NCBI RefSeq assembly: GCF_022808615.1 | Contig: NZ_JAKZKS010000025.1 | Span: 1 to 54,709 of the forward strand | DNA length: 54,709 nt | Direction: 5' to 3' | Origin: Bacillus sp. FJAT-47783 | GTDB taxonomy: Bacteria; Bacillota; Bacilli; Bacillales; Aeribacillaceae | In this document: piece by piece, positions 7,194 to 18,403 of the stretch | Layout of the letters: each line of letters opens with the position of its first letter | Numbering within the stretch: position 1 is the stretch's first letter | Notes under the pieces: generated by a model | Seen by the model: only the letters and a program-made list of their open reading frames with translations | The model's database searches: none | What the model was told of the DNA's origin: nothing | Translations under genes and position numbers: made by a program

Positions 7194-8543
7194 ATGAAAA
7201 CAACAAATACAAATCATATTGATCTAAAAACTGCACTTCCTGGTCCGAAATCAGAGGCTTTATTAGAAAGAAAGCAAAAAAATGTCCCGAGAGGACCATT
7301 TAACACGTCTCAAGCATTTATTGCAAAAGCTAAAGGAGCAATGGTGACAGACGTTGACGGCAACGAGCTCATTGATCTGGCAGGGGCGATCGGAACGTTA
7401 AATGCAGGTCATTGTCCACCAAAAGTAGTTGAAGCATTAAAAGAACAGCTCGATAAGTACATCCACCCTTGCTTTCATATTATGATGTATGAGCCTTACA
7501 TTGAGTTAGCGGAAAAACTAAATGAATTAACACCTGGTACACATGATAAAAAGACGTTCTTCGTTAATTCAGGAGCGGAAGCGGTTGAAAATGCCGTGAA
7601 AATTGCGAGAAAATATACAGGTCGACGTGCGATCGTATCGTTTGACAGAGGCTATCACGGACGGACATTAATGACGATGTCGTTAACGAGCAAAGTAAAG
7701 CCGTATAAAAATGGTTTTGGTCCTTTTGCACCAGATACGTACAAAATCCGTTATCCGTATTATTACCGAAAACCAGACGGCATGACAAACGAGGAACTTG
7801 ATCAATATATGTTAAAACAAATTGACGACTTTTTCCTCGGGGAAGTACCACCAGAAGATATAGCGGCATTCATTATGGAGCCTGTACAAGGTGAAGGCGG
7901 CTTCATCGTTCCATCGAAAAACTTCGTGCAACAAGTGAAAAAGATTTGTGAAAAACATGGTATTTTATTCATTGCTGATGAGGTTCAAACAGGATTTGGA
8001 CGTACGGGCCATATGTTTGCTTGTGAGCATTTTGATATTGTCCCAGATTTAATGACAATGTCTAAATCGATTGCGGCTGGCCTACCAATCGCAGCGGTAA
8101 CAGGGAGAGCGGAAATTATGGACGCGCCAAACCCAGGGGAAATCGGGGGAACATATGGAGGAAGTCCACTTGGTTGTGTTGCAGCACTAGAAGTGATTAA
8201 AATGATTAAAGAAGATAACTTAATTGCGCGCGCAAATGTTATTGGCCAAACCATCACGGATCGATTTAAGCAAATGCAAGATCGCTTCTCTGTTATCGGT
8301 GATGTTCGCGGCTTAGGAGCTATGTGTGCGATGGAAATTGTGAAAGACCGTGAAACAAAAGAGCCGAATAAAGAACTAACCGGAAAAATTGTTGAAGAAT
8401 GTAATAAACGCGGTGTTATCATTTTAGGCGCAGGTTTATACGGAAATGTGATCAGAATTTTAAGCCCACTTGTCATTACAGACTCACAGCTTAATGAAGC
8501 ATTAAATATTTTTGAAGATGTGATGGAACAAGTAACGGATTAA
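7194..8543 (+). CDS. gabT: 4-aminobutyrate / 5-aminovalerate aminotransferase (GabT type)
   Basis: 449 residues, class III PLP aminotransferase. It has VNSGAEAVENAVKIARKYTG (PLP phosphate site), GYHGRT, the cofactor Asp in IADEVQTGFGRTG, and the Schiff-base Lys in MTMSKSIAAGLPI. Length and motifs match GabT enzymes, which move the amino group of GABA or 5-aminovalerate to 2-oxoglutarate, giving succinate or glutarate semialdehyde. The start is ATG 7194, after AAGGGTCG; upstream in-frame codons fall inside the promoter region. It is transcribed from the sigma-54 promoter at 7133 and followed by an aldehyde dehydrogenase. With the glutarate genes nearby, 5-aminovalerate is a likely physiological substrate, though GABA use is equally possible from sequence. 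Confidence 0.88.
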   Translation: MKTTNTNHIDLKTALPGPKSEALLERKQKNVPRGPFNTSQAFIAKAKGAMVTDVDGNELIDLAGAIGTLNAGHCPPKVVEALKEQLDKYIHPCFHIMMYEPYIELAEKLNELTPGTHDKKTFFVNSGAEAVENAVKIARKYTGRRAIVSFDRGYHGRTLMTMSLTSKVKPYKNGFGPFAPDTYKIRYPYYYRKPDGMTNEELDQYMLKQIDDFFLGEVPPEDIAAFIMEPVQGEGGFIVPSKNFVQQVKKICEKHGILFIADEVQTGFGRTGHMFACEHFDIVPDLMTMSKSIAAGLPIAAVTGRAEIMDAPNPGEIGGTYGGSPLGCVAALEVIKMIKEDNLIARANVIGQTITDRFKQMQDRFSVIGDVRGLGAMCAMEIVKDRETKEPNKELTGKIVEECNKRGVIILGAGLYGNVIRILSPLVITDSQLNEALNIFEDVMEQVTD

Positions 8544-8551
8544 GAAGATCT

Positions 8552-8592
8552 AGAGAGCAATCGGTATTCTGTCGGTTGCTTCTCTCTTTTAT
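8552..8592 (+). terminator. Hairpin between gabT and the aldehyde dehydrogenase
   Basis: AGAGAGCAATCG pairs with CGGTTGCTTCTCTC, ending in TTTT. The dehydrogenase 30 bp later has no visible separate promoter, so termination is probably partial. Confidence 0.6.
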
Positions 8593-8618
8593 CCTAAAAT
8601 AAGAAATGAGGGGATCAT

Positions 8619-10055
8619 GTGGAAAAAGTAAACTTGAAGAAAAAGTTATTTATTAATGGCTGCTGGCAGGAGGCAAAACATTACGCACCTCTTCTCTCTC
8701 CTTATTCTCAAGAACAAATCGCAGACATCCCGCAAGCGACAGAAGAAGAAGTAGAACAAGCTATTGCAGCAGCTGAAAAAGCAAGAAGTGCACTTGCCAA
8801 AATGCCTGCCCACAAACGCGCGAGCATTTTAGAAAATATCGCGAACATTTTAGAGAAAAGAGCAGACGAAGCCGCTAGCATTATTGCTAATGAAGCGGCA
8901 AAACCTATTTCTATCGCAAAAGGTGAAGTCGCCCGTACAATTCAAACGTATAAATTTGCAGCAGAAGAGGCAAAACGAATAGGAGGCGAAACAATTCCTC
9001 TTGATGCAGCACCGGGTGGTGAAAATCGCATCGCCTATACCGTTCGTGAACCGCTTGGTGTTGTTGCCGCTATCACACCATTCAATTTTCCAATGAACCT
9101 TGTCGCCCATAAAGTGGGCCCTGCACTCGCAGCTGGAAACCCTGTTGTTTTAAAACCAGCATCACAAACACCACTTTCCTCCTATTTTCTAGCAGAAATT
9201 GCTGAAGCTGCCGGCGTTCCAAACGGCGCATTAAACGTCGTGACAGGCAAAGGAAGTGTTGTTGGTCATATATTAACAACGGATGAACGGGTAAAAGTTG
9301 TGACATTCACCGGAAGCCCTTCTGTCGGAATCGGTTTACGGAATAAAGCTGGATTAAAGCGTGTAACATTAGAACTTGGTTCGAATTCAGCGTTAATTGT
9401 TGATAAAGATATTGATGTTGATAAAATCATTCAGCGGTGTGTAACAGGTGCCTTTAGCTTCCAAGGTCAAGTTTGCATTTCCTTACAGCGTATTTACGTA
9501 CACGAAAATCTATATGATGAGTTTGTTTCGAAGTTTGTAGAAGCGACGAAAAACATTAAAATCGGTGATCCGCTCGATGAAACAACTGAATTATCCGCTT
9601 TAATATCACCAAATGATGTACAGCGCAGCATCGACTGGATTAAAGAAGCGGTTGAATCTGGAGCAGAAATTGCCACAGGTGGAACAAGTGTCGGAAACGT
9701 CCTTCATCCAACGGTTATTCTAAACGCAGCGCCAAGCTTAAAGGTTTCTTGTCAAGAAGTGTTCGCTCCAATTGTTTTAATTAATAAAATCAAATCAGTT
9801 GAAGAAGCATTTGAGCTTGTCAACGACTCCCGTTATGGTCTGCAAGCCGGTATTTACACAAATGACATTTCTTTAGCACTTGACGCTGCTAATAAGCTTC
9901 ATGTCGGCGGGGTAATGATTAACGATATCCCGACATTCCGCGTCGACCATATGCCATACGGCGGAGTAAAAGAAAGTGGAACTGGCCGAGAAGGCTTAAA
10001 ATATGCCATTGAAGAAATGACCGAGATGAAGCTCGTTGTTATTAATCGGAACTAA
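8619..10055 (+). CDS. NAD(P)-dependent aldehyde (semialdehyde) dehydrogenase, cluster 1
   Basis: 478 residues, ALDH superfamily. It has the TPFNFPMNLVAHKVGPALAAG cofactor region near 150, VTFTGSPSVG, the general base Glu in TLELGSNSALIV and the catalytic Cys in FQGQVCISLQR. Because it follows gabT, it most likely oxidises the aminotransferase product: glutarate semialdehyde to glutarate, or succinate semialdehyde to succinate. The sequence is also close to phosphonoacetaldehyde or glyceraldehyde-3-phosphate type ALDHs, so substrate rests on context. The start is GTG 8619 after GAGGGG; the ATG three bases upstream is out of frame and hits a stop. Confidence 0.85.
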   Translation: MEKVNLKKKLFINGCWQEAKHYAPLLSPYSQEQIADIPQATEEEVEQAIAAAEKARSALAKMPAHKRASILENIANILEKRADEAASIIANEAAKPISIAKGEVARTIQTYKFAAEEAKRIGGETIPLDAAPGGENRIAYTVREPLGVVAAITPFNFPMNLVAHKVGPALAAGNPVVLKPASQTPLSSYFLAEIAEAAGVPNGALNVVTGKGSVVGHILTTDERVKVVTFTGSPSVGIGLRNKAGLKRVTLELGSNSALIVDKDIDVDKIIQRCVTGAFSFQGQVCISLQRIYVHENLYDEFVSKFVEATKNIKIGDPLDETTELSALISPNDVQRSIDWIKEAVESGAEIATGGTSVGNVLHPTVILNAAPSLKVSCQEVFAPIVLINKIKSVEEAFELVNDSRYGLQAGIYTNDISLALDAANKLHVGGVMINDIPTFRVDHMPYGGVKESGTGREGLKYAIEEMTEMKLVVINRN

Positions 10056-10138
10056 ATAAGATCGTTTTAACACCCTCCACTATTTTACAGTGTCCCAAAT
10101 AAAAATAAGGATTTACAATAAGCGGTTCAAAAATAAAG

Positions 10139-10170
10139 CAGATGAAGAAAAAATGTTTTTTCTTCATCTG
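10139..10170. terminator. Long perfect inverted repeat, probable terminator
   Basis: CAGATGAAGAAAAAA / TTTTTTCTTCATCTG, 15-bp arms with a 2-nt loop, between converging genes. It has no T run outside the stem. Confidence 0.65.
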
Positions 10171-10190
10171 TGATGGTTATAGCTCTCCAT

Positions 10191-10562
10191 TTAGTTAAAC
10201 CATAGTGAACTTTTGTCATCAACATCACCATTATAGTTGATGAGTATCTCTTCATTCGCTTTTATATCTTTGTAAGCATAAAAGTCAAACGTATGGTTTG
10301 GAAAGTTAATATTATAAGTTGCATTAGGGTTATACGAATGATTAAACAACATGCCATATCCTAAAAGAATTGCCGTATGGTTTGCACCATACTCAAACAC
10401 ATAATCAGCAAGTAAAGTTTTCTCTATAAAAATATGCTCCTTATTAGGATAAGGAATAACTGGTGCTGCATGTATAAGTTCACCTTTTGCTATGTCACAC
10501 GTAGCAAATACGCCTCTATTAAACTCTCCATCACTTAGTGTTGAAGTTCTTATTTCAATCAT
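10191..10562 (-). CDS. SET-domain protein
   Basis: 123 residues with the core SET motifs: RGVFATCDIAKGELIHA at the start, LFNHSYNPNATY (the NHS...PN signature that binds S-adenosylmethionine) and EEILINYNGD (the Tyr motif). Stand-alone bacterial SET proteins of this size are thought to methylate lysines on proteins, but targets are not known. The start is ATG 10562 after TAGGTGA. It lies between a catabolic cluster and a cold-shock gene with no clear operon partner. Confidence 0.85.
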   Translation of the reverse strand: MIEIRTSTLSDGEFNRGVFATCDIAKGELIHAAPVIPYPNKEHIFIEKTLLADYVFEYGANHTAILLGYGMLFNHSYNPNATYNINFPNHTFDFYAYKDIKANEEILINYNGDVDDKSSLWFN

Positions 10563-10644
10563 GTATATCACCTACATAGTCTTTTAGTTATATAAAGCTT
10601 TTTAAATCTTAAAGAAGTAATGATATTCAGGTTGTTTAGAGTAA

Positions 10645-10680
10645 ATAAAAAAGGTCTTCCCAACAAAGGGAAGAACCTTG
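10645..10680 (-). terminator. Terminator of the cold-shock gene
   Basis: On the minus strand CAAGGTTCTTCCC - 6 nt - GGGAAGACCTT then TTTTTATTT. Confidence 0.85.
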
Positions 10681-10692
10681 ATTTGATCATGT

Positions 10693-10893
10693 TTACGCAA
10701 CAATAACGTTAGTAGCTTGTGGGCCACGTTGTCCCTCTTCAATATTAAACGTAACTGTTTGACCTTCTTCTAATGTTTTAAAACCTTCGCCTTGAATCGC
10801 AGAGAAATGAACAAACACATCACTTCCACCTTCTACTTCAATAAAACCGAAACCTTTTTCTGAATTAAACCATTTTACTTTACCTGTATTCAT
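10693..10893 (-). CDS. Cold-shock protein (CspA/CspB family)
   Basis: 66 residues, a complete cold-shock domain with both RNA-binding motifs: KGFGFIEV (RNP1) and VFVHFSAI (RNP2), ending [10 protein letters not shown]. It is a single-stranded nucleic acid chaperone that melts mRNA structure. The ATG is preceded by AGGAGG. The stretch of about 130 bases upstream before a likely promoter in the AT-rich region 10990-11040 fits the long, structured leader usual for csp genes. Bacillaceae carry several paralogues and I cannot tell which this is. Confidence 0.95.
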   Translation of the reverse strand: MNTGKVKWFNSEKGFGFIEVEGGSDVFVHFSAIQGEGFKTLEEGQTVTFNIEEGQRGPQATNVIVA

Positions 10894-11125
10894 TTATATT
10901 TCCTCCTAGTGCTTTAACGCACAATATATTACTATCCCTGCTCTCATACTCATTCAAGACAAAATTCCTTATTTGGTATTTCTGCTATCATTCATCATAT
11001 TTCGAACAACAATAATTAATAATTAGTATATCACACTAAAAAAATAAAAGATAGAGGAAAATTTATTTTTTATAAATTTTTTGTCTCATCTTTATTATCG
11101 TGTCAAAATCGACTCAAAGTCTTGA

Positions 11126-11147
11126 CTTACTGCTCGTTAAGAGTAGG
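11126..11147 (-). repeat. Fragment of IS605-type relic end
   Basis: CTTACTGCTCGTTAAGAGTA-GG differs by one base from the end motif of the elements at 18173-18401 and 47192-47400. No further part of the element is recognisable. Confidence 0.45.
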
Positions 11148-11200
11148 GCAAAAGGAAAGAGCATTATACTCAATTATTTTTATTCAACTTATCTAATTTT

Positions 11201-11344
11201 TCAGATATATTTTTTTAAAATAAGATTTTTTTCTTGTTGTATTCTTAAGAATTTCAAAAGAAACCAAATGACAAATACAATTGGAGCGATATAAAACAAA
11301 ATAGAGAGCATCGGTAAAAGCGTAAAAATAGCATCACCGGTCAT
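11201..11344 (-). CDS. Small single-pass membrane protein
   Basis: 47 residues, MTGDAIFTLLPMLSI followed by one long hydrophobic segment up to VIWFLLKFLR and a basic tail. The ribosome binding site GGAGGT lies 6 nt before the ATG at 11344. The topology resembles the small Bacillus proteins grouped as DUF4083, where a short N-terminus, one helix and a charged tail are typical; this copy has a short tail. Function unknown. Confidence 0.55.
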   Translation of the reverse strand: MTGDAIFTLLPMLSILFYIAPIVFVIWFLLKFLRIQQEKNLILKKYI

Positions 11345-11414
11345 TTTAGTACCTCCTTTTTCGGATTATTATACCATGAATACTTGAACGTTTAATCTGT
11401 ATTCAAACAGTTTA

Positions 11415-11458
11415 GAATCCCCTTACCAGGGAGTTAGCTCACTCTAAGGGGCTTTTTA
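11415..11458 (+). terminator. Hairpin with T run
   Basis: CCCCTTA...TAAGGGG followed by CTTTTTATTT on the plus strand. The gene it would serve is not visible; the only frame next to it (11456-11551) is on the opposite strand. Confidence 0.45.
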
Positions 11459-11551
11459 TTTAATGCTAATAATAATATCGTTCCAATGATACAAACTGTA
11501 CAAACCCATTGCAACAAGAAAAACCATATTATCCCAGTAGGTTTTCTTCAT
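11456..11551 (-). CDS. 31-residue membrane peptide
   Basis: ATG at 11551 preceded by AAGGTGGAG. The peptide starts MKKTYWDNMVFLVAMGLYSL and has one hydrophobic helix. The ribosome binding site makes translation plausible. No family is recognised. Confidence 0.4.
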   Translation of the reverse strand: MKKTYWDNMVFLVAMGLYSLYHWNDIIISIK

Positions 11552-11736
11552 ATTTACTCTCCACCTTATATATAATGGATAGTATAAAATAAGTGGAAAG
11601 TCGATGAACAAGACACCTTTAGCATACAAAAAATATAAGATGAACGGTTTGGGGTATTTGATACTCCGCTTACAAAAATGGAAATATATAGAATTAAGTG
11701 TGGTAAAATAGAGGGAGATAGGGAGAGTGATTAGAA

Positions 11737-11979
11737 ATGGAAAGAAAAGTAAAAGTACGTTTGTGGCTTAACTTGTTCATTATCTTTATTGCACTCATCA
11801 TTGGATTAAAAAACTATCCAAGTGAACTTGCAAATTTTGCATTTATGGTATGTGTGTTAGGGTTCTTCTTTACATTACCATTATTCCTACCTTATTCGAA
11901 CAGAGTTAAAAAAATTGGGTTTGTCACTTCCTTCTTAGCGGCATTTATTATCATATTTTTTCTTGTAGTAGGAAGTTAA
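11737..11979 (+). CDS. Small integral membrane protein of unknown function
   Basis: 80 residues with three hydrophobic segments (about 9-24, 32-52 and 60-79) joined by short basic loops such as PYSNRVKKIG. There is no signal-peptidase site and no catalytic motif. The ATG at 11737 follows GGGAGAGTG. It is a single-gene unit with its own terminator. Confidence 0.6.
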   Translation: MERKVKVRLWLNLFIIFIALIIGLKNYPSELANFAFMVCVLGFFFTLPLFLPYSNRVKKIGFVTSFLAAFIIIFFLVVGS

Positions 11980-11985
11980 TACTTA

Positions 11986-12015
11986 AAAGGAAGATGGGAG
12001 TTTTCATCTTCCTTT
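11986..12015 (+). terminator. Intrinsic terminator
   Basis: AAAGGAAGATG - 8 nt - CATCTTCCTTT. Confidence 0.8.
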
Positions 12016-12170
12016 ACTTGTATTCCCTGACTATAATAAAATATTCTACTAATTCTCCTTTCTCATCAAGCATAAATCGCAATCCTTCATTCGTTATCCA
12101 AGGGGATTTTTAACATTCCAATTCCTTTCATCGGATCACCTAAATTTTTTTTAGATATAACATATCCTAC
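12014..12170 (-). pseudogene. Frameshifted gene remnant
   Basis: On the minus strand the peptide SKKNLGDPMKGIGMLKIP continues in another frame as WITNEGLRFMLDEKGELVEY, ending in a stop at 12014. One frame change near 12105 would join them. No start codon or ribosome binding site remains. The parent family is not recognised. Confidence 0.4.
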
Positions 12171-12171
12171 A

Positions 12172-12197
12172 AAAGAAGGCCTCGAAAGACCTTCTTT
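12172..12197 (-). terminator. Terminator of the patA operon
   Basis: AAAGAAGG-TC-TTTC-GA-GG-CCTTCTTTT on the minus strand. Confidence 0.75.
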
Positions 12198-12208
12198 ACA
12201 GACAACAT

Positions 12209-15093
<2,885 letters not shown>

Positions 15094-15134
15094 CCGTTTA
15101 TTGCCTCCTTTGTAACGAAGTGTCACTATTAATA

Positions 15135-15152
15135 ATGCAAAAAGTATGCCAA
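15135..15152 (-). promoter_or_regulatory. Sigma-54 promoter of the aldehyde dehydrogenase-patA operon
   Basis: Read on the minus strand: TTGGCATACTTTTTGCAT. GG and GC are 12 nt apart. It lies 42 bp before the ATG at 15093. Confidence 0.85.
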
Positions 15153-15203
15153 TATTCAAAACCTTGTCGTTGAAGCTTTATGTAAGAAATAGAAGCGTAT
15201 CAT

Positions 15204-15238
15204 TATGCAAATTTGCATAGTTTATGAAATATTACATA
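15204..15238 (-). promoter_or_regulatory. Upstream activator sites for a sigma-54 activator
   Basis: There are two dyads, TATGCAAATTTGCATA (15204-15219, a perfect 16-bp palindrome) and TATGAAATATTACATA (15223-15238), centred 19 bp apart and 60-90 bp upstream of the -24 element. A nearly identical block stands upstream of the NhaC-type gene (20355-20381; 24 of 27 bases the same). They are the likely binding sites of the activator encoded at 15399-17528. Confidence 0.65.
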
Positions 15239-15398
15239 GAAAGTAATGAAGTGAAAGCGCCTTAATCCGTTAGGAACAAATGCAGACGCTCGGTTTAATT
15301 TAAAAGTCACTTTAGTGAACTTAAATTAATCTATTACAAATGTTGTTCGTGTGGTAACACAAAAAGCGAAACCGCTTCATCGAGCAATTTCGCTTTGT

Positions 15399-17528
15399 TT
15401 ATAATACGTTCGTTTCCTCATTTTTACTTAAGATTTTTTGATATTTCCTACTGACAGATGATTGGCTGATGCCGAGTACTTTTGCTGCTTTTGTTGTTGT
15501 TTTGTACCGCTTCATCGCAAGGGAAATAAGTTGTTCTTCTAGTAACTCCTGCGCTTCATTAAGTGGCATTATATTTGTAATGATCGGCTTCGATTGTGTT
15601 CTTGTACCACCAAAATGGAGAAATTGACTGACAAAATCCCCGTCTATTACATCACTTTCAGCTGTAACGACAAGCCGCTCAATAATATTTTGCAGTTCTC
15701 TTATATTTCCAGGCCACGGATAAACTTCCAATAGATTAAGAGCATCGGGAGTCAATTGGAAGTTTCGGTTATATCGCTCATTTAATTGCTGCAAAAAGTG
15801 GATTGCTAAAAGAGGAATATCTTCATGCCGTTCCCGAAGCGGGGGAACATGAATCGGAATGACATTTAAGCGATAAAACAAATCTTCACGAAATGTTCCT
15901 TTTTGCACCATTTCTTCGAGATTTTTGTTCGTTGCAGCGATAATTTGTACATCAACGCAAATCGGTGTTGTGCTACCGACTGGAACGAATTCTCTCTCTT
16001 GCAGTACACGAAGAAGCTTCACTTGAAGCGTAACGGACATTTCACCAATTTCATCTAAAAAGAGCATCCCTTTATCAGCACGCTTGAAGTATCCATCCTT
16101 ACCTCCTGTATCCGCTCCTGTAAATGCCCCTTTTACATAACCAAATAGCTCACTTTCTAGAAGTGTTTCCGGTATGGCTCCGCAGTTCAATTTTAAAAAT
16201 GGCTGACTTGCCCTAAGCCCAGATTGGTGAATGGCTTGAGCAATTACTTCTTTTCCTACACCTGATTCTCCATGGATTAATACCGTTGAGGAGAATTCCG
16301 CAACTTTTGCCACTTGCAACATAATTTTTTCCATTTTCGGACTTGAATAAATAATCTTTTTAGCAAGCAAATCTTTATTTTTCATGCTCTCAAGCTCGCG
16401 GCGATATTGATCAGACAATTTTTTCATTTCTTTTAACTCTGTTTTAAGTTGAGTCGTTTCGGTAATATCGCGGGAAGCAATGATGATCCGATCGATTTCG
16501 CCTTTTTCATTAAAAACAGGATTTCCAACAGCCAAAACTTTTCGGCCATTGTTTGTATCTTGAACGGTTGAAACTTTTTTCTTTTGTTCGATAACGAGCC
16601 GTGTAATGGAAGGAGTAAAAAGCCCCTTTTTTTCTAATTCAAGAATATTTTCTCCAACTAATTCATGGAGATTGTCCACTCCCCAAAAATTCGGTATTGA
16701 AGTTTCACTTGCTCGAATTAAAGTCCCTTGATTGTTTACTACTAATATTTCATCATAAATGGTGGATAAAATAGCATTTAAATCTTTATTTAAATTTTTA
16801 ACATATTCAATTTCCATAGCCATTTCTTCAACCATTGGTAAATCTTGCACGATTATAATTAACCCTTCAACCGACTGATCAAAGCTCACAATGGGACTGT
16901 AATCAACAAGAATCCCCATTTCATCTGTCACAATCACTTGATTTAACAACGTTTCGCCAGTTGAAAAAACTTGGTGAATATGGTCTTGATTAAAAATTTC
17001 ATCCGCTTTTACATTTAATATGTCGTCTGCCTCAGCTTTTATCATCTTAAGTCCTGATTCATTGTAATTGATGATAATGCCGTTCATATCTACGATAAAC
17101 ATCCCCATTGGTATTGAAGTTAAGATAATCTTCAATATATCCACACTTTTATCTTCTTTTTTCAACAGTTCTACTAAAATATCTTCACGTCTTATATATC
17201 CTGTTATTTCTCCTGACTGATCTTTCACAAACGCAATCTCTTGGCCAATAATTTGGAATATATCAGGTAATGATAACGATTCATTTAATTGGCATACATG
17301 ACGAATGGAAGTGGCTGAATGAATCATCTGGTCTTTGTCAATGCTCGGATCGTTCCAATTTGTAATCATTAATTTTTTTAACGAAACAAATGAAACTAAC
17401 TCTCCTTGTTGTTCAATAAATAAAAAAGGTTCCTTGTAGTCGTTTAATTGTTCTTTCCATGTTTCATTTGATTCCTCAAATGAAACAGACATTATCGGAC
17501 GTATGTTTTCATCATTGATGTGAAGCAT
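15399..17528 (-). CDS. Sigma-54-dependent activator with CBS-like and two PAS domains, cluster 2
   Basis: 709 residues. An N-terminal ~120-residue module resembles a CBS pair (GQEIAFVKDQSGEITGYIRR). Then come PAS 1 (about 128-225; SIPMGMFIVDMNGIIINYNE) and PAS 2 (about 250-370). The AAA+ core has GESGVGKE near 423, GAFTGA near 468 and MLFLDEIGEM. The C-terminal Fis-type HTH is TTTKAAKVLGISQSSVSRKY. It is larger than the cluster 1 activator and probably integrates two signals. It is flanked by the aldehyde dehydrogenase-patA operon downstream and a biotinyl/lipoyl-like mini-protein and NhaC-type transporter upstream, all probably its targets through the TATG-N8-CATA dyads. Confidence 0.9.
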   Translation of the reverse strand: MLHINDENIRPIMSVSFEESNETWKEQLNDYKEPFLFIEQQGELVSFVSLKKLMITNWNDPSIDKDQMIHSATSIRHVCQLNESLSLPDIFQIIGQEIAFVKDQSGEITGYIRREDILVELLKKEDKSVDILKIILTSIPMGMFIVDMNGIIINYNESGLKMIKAEADDILNVKADEIFNQDHIHQVFSTGETLLNQVIVTDEMGILVDYSPIVSFDQSVEGLIIIVQDLPMVEEMAMEIEYVKNLNKDLNAILSTIYDEILVVNNQGTLIRASETSIPNFWGVDNLHELVGENILELEKKGLFTPSITRLVIEQKKKVSTVQDTNNGRKVLAVGNPVFNEKGEIDRIIIASRDITETTQLKTELKEMKKLSDQYRRELESMKNKDLLAKKIIYSSPKMEKIMLQVAKVAEFSSTVLIHGESGVGKEVIAQAIHQSGLRASQPFLKLNCGAIPETLLESELFGYVKGAFTGADTGGKDGYFKRADKGMLFLDEIGEMSVTLQVKLLRVLQEREFVPVGSTTPICVDVQIIAATNKNLEEMVQKGTFREDLFYRLNVIPIHVPPLRERHEDIPLLAIHFLQQLNERYNRNFQLTPDALNLLEVYPWPGNIRELQNIIERLVVTAESDVIDGDFVSQFLHFGGTRTQSKPIITNIMPLNEAQELLEEQLISLAMKRYKTTTKAAKVLGISQSSVSRKYQKILSKNEETNVL

Positions 17529-17674
17529 TCCTATCAGTCCTCACTTTAAAAGAATCTACATATGTAAGTATAGCACTATTTTTCAAAGTTTTTATAGAAT
17601 TCAAAATTAGATGAAAAAGAGAGAGGAAACAGAACATACTGATTTTCTCCTCTCTACTATCACTTTTTTCTTCA

Positions 17675-17926
17675 TCAATCACTTCCCGTAATGGCTAAAT
17701 CCTCTTCTAAGTAAGCGAGAACCATTCCGGGAATTACTTCATCACCTTGTTCAACTTCAATGGATACGACTTTACCACTAATACCGAACGTAACATGTTC
17801 AATAGAACCATCTTGTTTTTTAATGGTAAAACTCGTTTCCCATTCATATACATATGCATCTTGAATGATATCAACCGTTTCTACTTTTCCATAGCAAGGA
17901 CTTAATATCATTTCTATCTGTTTCAT
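17675..17926 (-). CDS. Degenerate biotinyl/lipoyl-like mini-protein, copy 2
   Basis: 83 residues, a single hammerhead-like domain: SPCYGKVETV near 8, FGISGKVVSIEVEQGDEVIP near 48 and GMVLAYLEED. It is a paralogue of the protein at 5114-5395; both share G(V/I)SG...V..GD.VIPG.VLAY. The inter-half hairpin is QDGSIEHV, with neither lysine nor MKM, so it cannot carry biotin or lipoate in the usual way. It is 146 bp upstream of the sigma-54 activator gene on the same strand. The ribosome binding site GGTGGAG precedes the ATG. No function is assigned; the repeated pairing with activators is the strongest clue. Confidence 0.68.
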   Translation of the reverse strand: MKQIEMILSPCYGKVETVDIIQDAYVYEWETSFTIKKQDGSIEHVTFGISGKVVSIEVEQGDEVIPGMVLAYLEEDLAITGSD

Positions 17927-17977
17927 TTTTTCTCTCCACCTTTTAAATGAAATGCATATTAAAGATTAGTAAACTCC

Positions 17978-18172
17978 TTAATACTGTGCATCTAGTATTG
18001 GCTCTCTATCCAAAACCATATAGAAAAACGCTTGTACATGCTTTATGTCTGCTGGGTGAACTGAAAATTTATTTGCCCATATTTCAGGGAGTTCAATGTC
18101 TTCTGATGACATTAAAACCATTTGCCCATTTTGCAAAGAAATCACGATTTGTTTGCCGAAAAACCTTTTCGA
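17978..18172 (-). pseudogene. 3' half of a small DUF3055-like gene split by an IS605-type relic
   Basis: The peptide YSKRFFGKQIVISLQNGQMV to the end (..FSVHPADIKHVQAFFYMVL..) reads on from the fragment at 18404-18499. Joined, they give a protein of about 95 residues: DETE..TAKYVCFAAE..RYD(..)YSKRFFGK..V.LQ.G. This fits the DUF3055 family of Bacillales as I remember it. The element at 18173-18401 sits between the halves. The fragment itself has no start codon of its own outside the element. Confidence 0.6.
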
Positions 18173-18401
18173 ATAAAGTGATACTTCATTCAGTGGGGGG
18201 TTTTTCATCCCCCACTGAATGTTAGTCCCTACGGGATGACCTAAAGGCCCTTGTGACCCACAGGATGTGGGTTACACAGACGTTGCCACAGGACGTGGCA
18301 CTCTTAGTCTGTGTTCATTTTTTCGGATCTTGTCCCCCACCTACCTTCTTTGCTTTACTACAGAATCTTGAGGTGGGGTCTTACTGCCCGTTAAGAGTAG
18401 G
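18173..18401 (-). mobile_element. tnpB-less IS200/IS605-type relic with omega-RNA-like structure, copy 1
   Basis: The element is bounded on the minus strand by TTTAT at 18406-18402 (the candidate target) and ends in ...CACTTTAT at 18173. It starts CCTACTCTTAACGGGCAG and contains three strong hairpins: GTGCCACGTCCTGTGGCA-C, CCCACATCCTGTGGG and the long terminal CATTCAGTGGGGG / CCCCCACTGAATG. It has no transposase or TnpB frame. Copies lie at 23714-23881 and 47192-47400. Known TnpB guide (omega) RNAs come from exactly this 3' end of IS605-type elements, with the guide taken from the flank beyond the right end. It interrupts the DUF3055-like gene. Confidence 0.65.
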
Positions 18402-18403
18402 AT

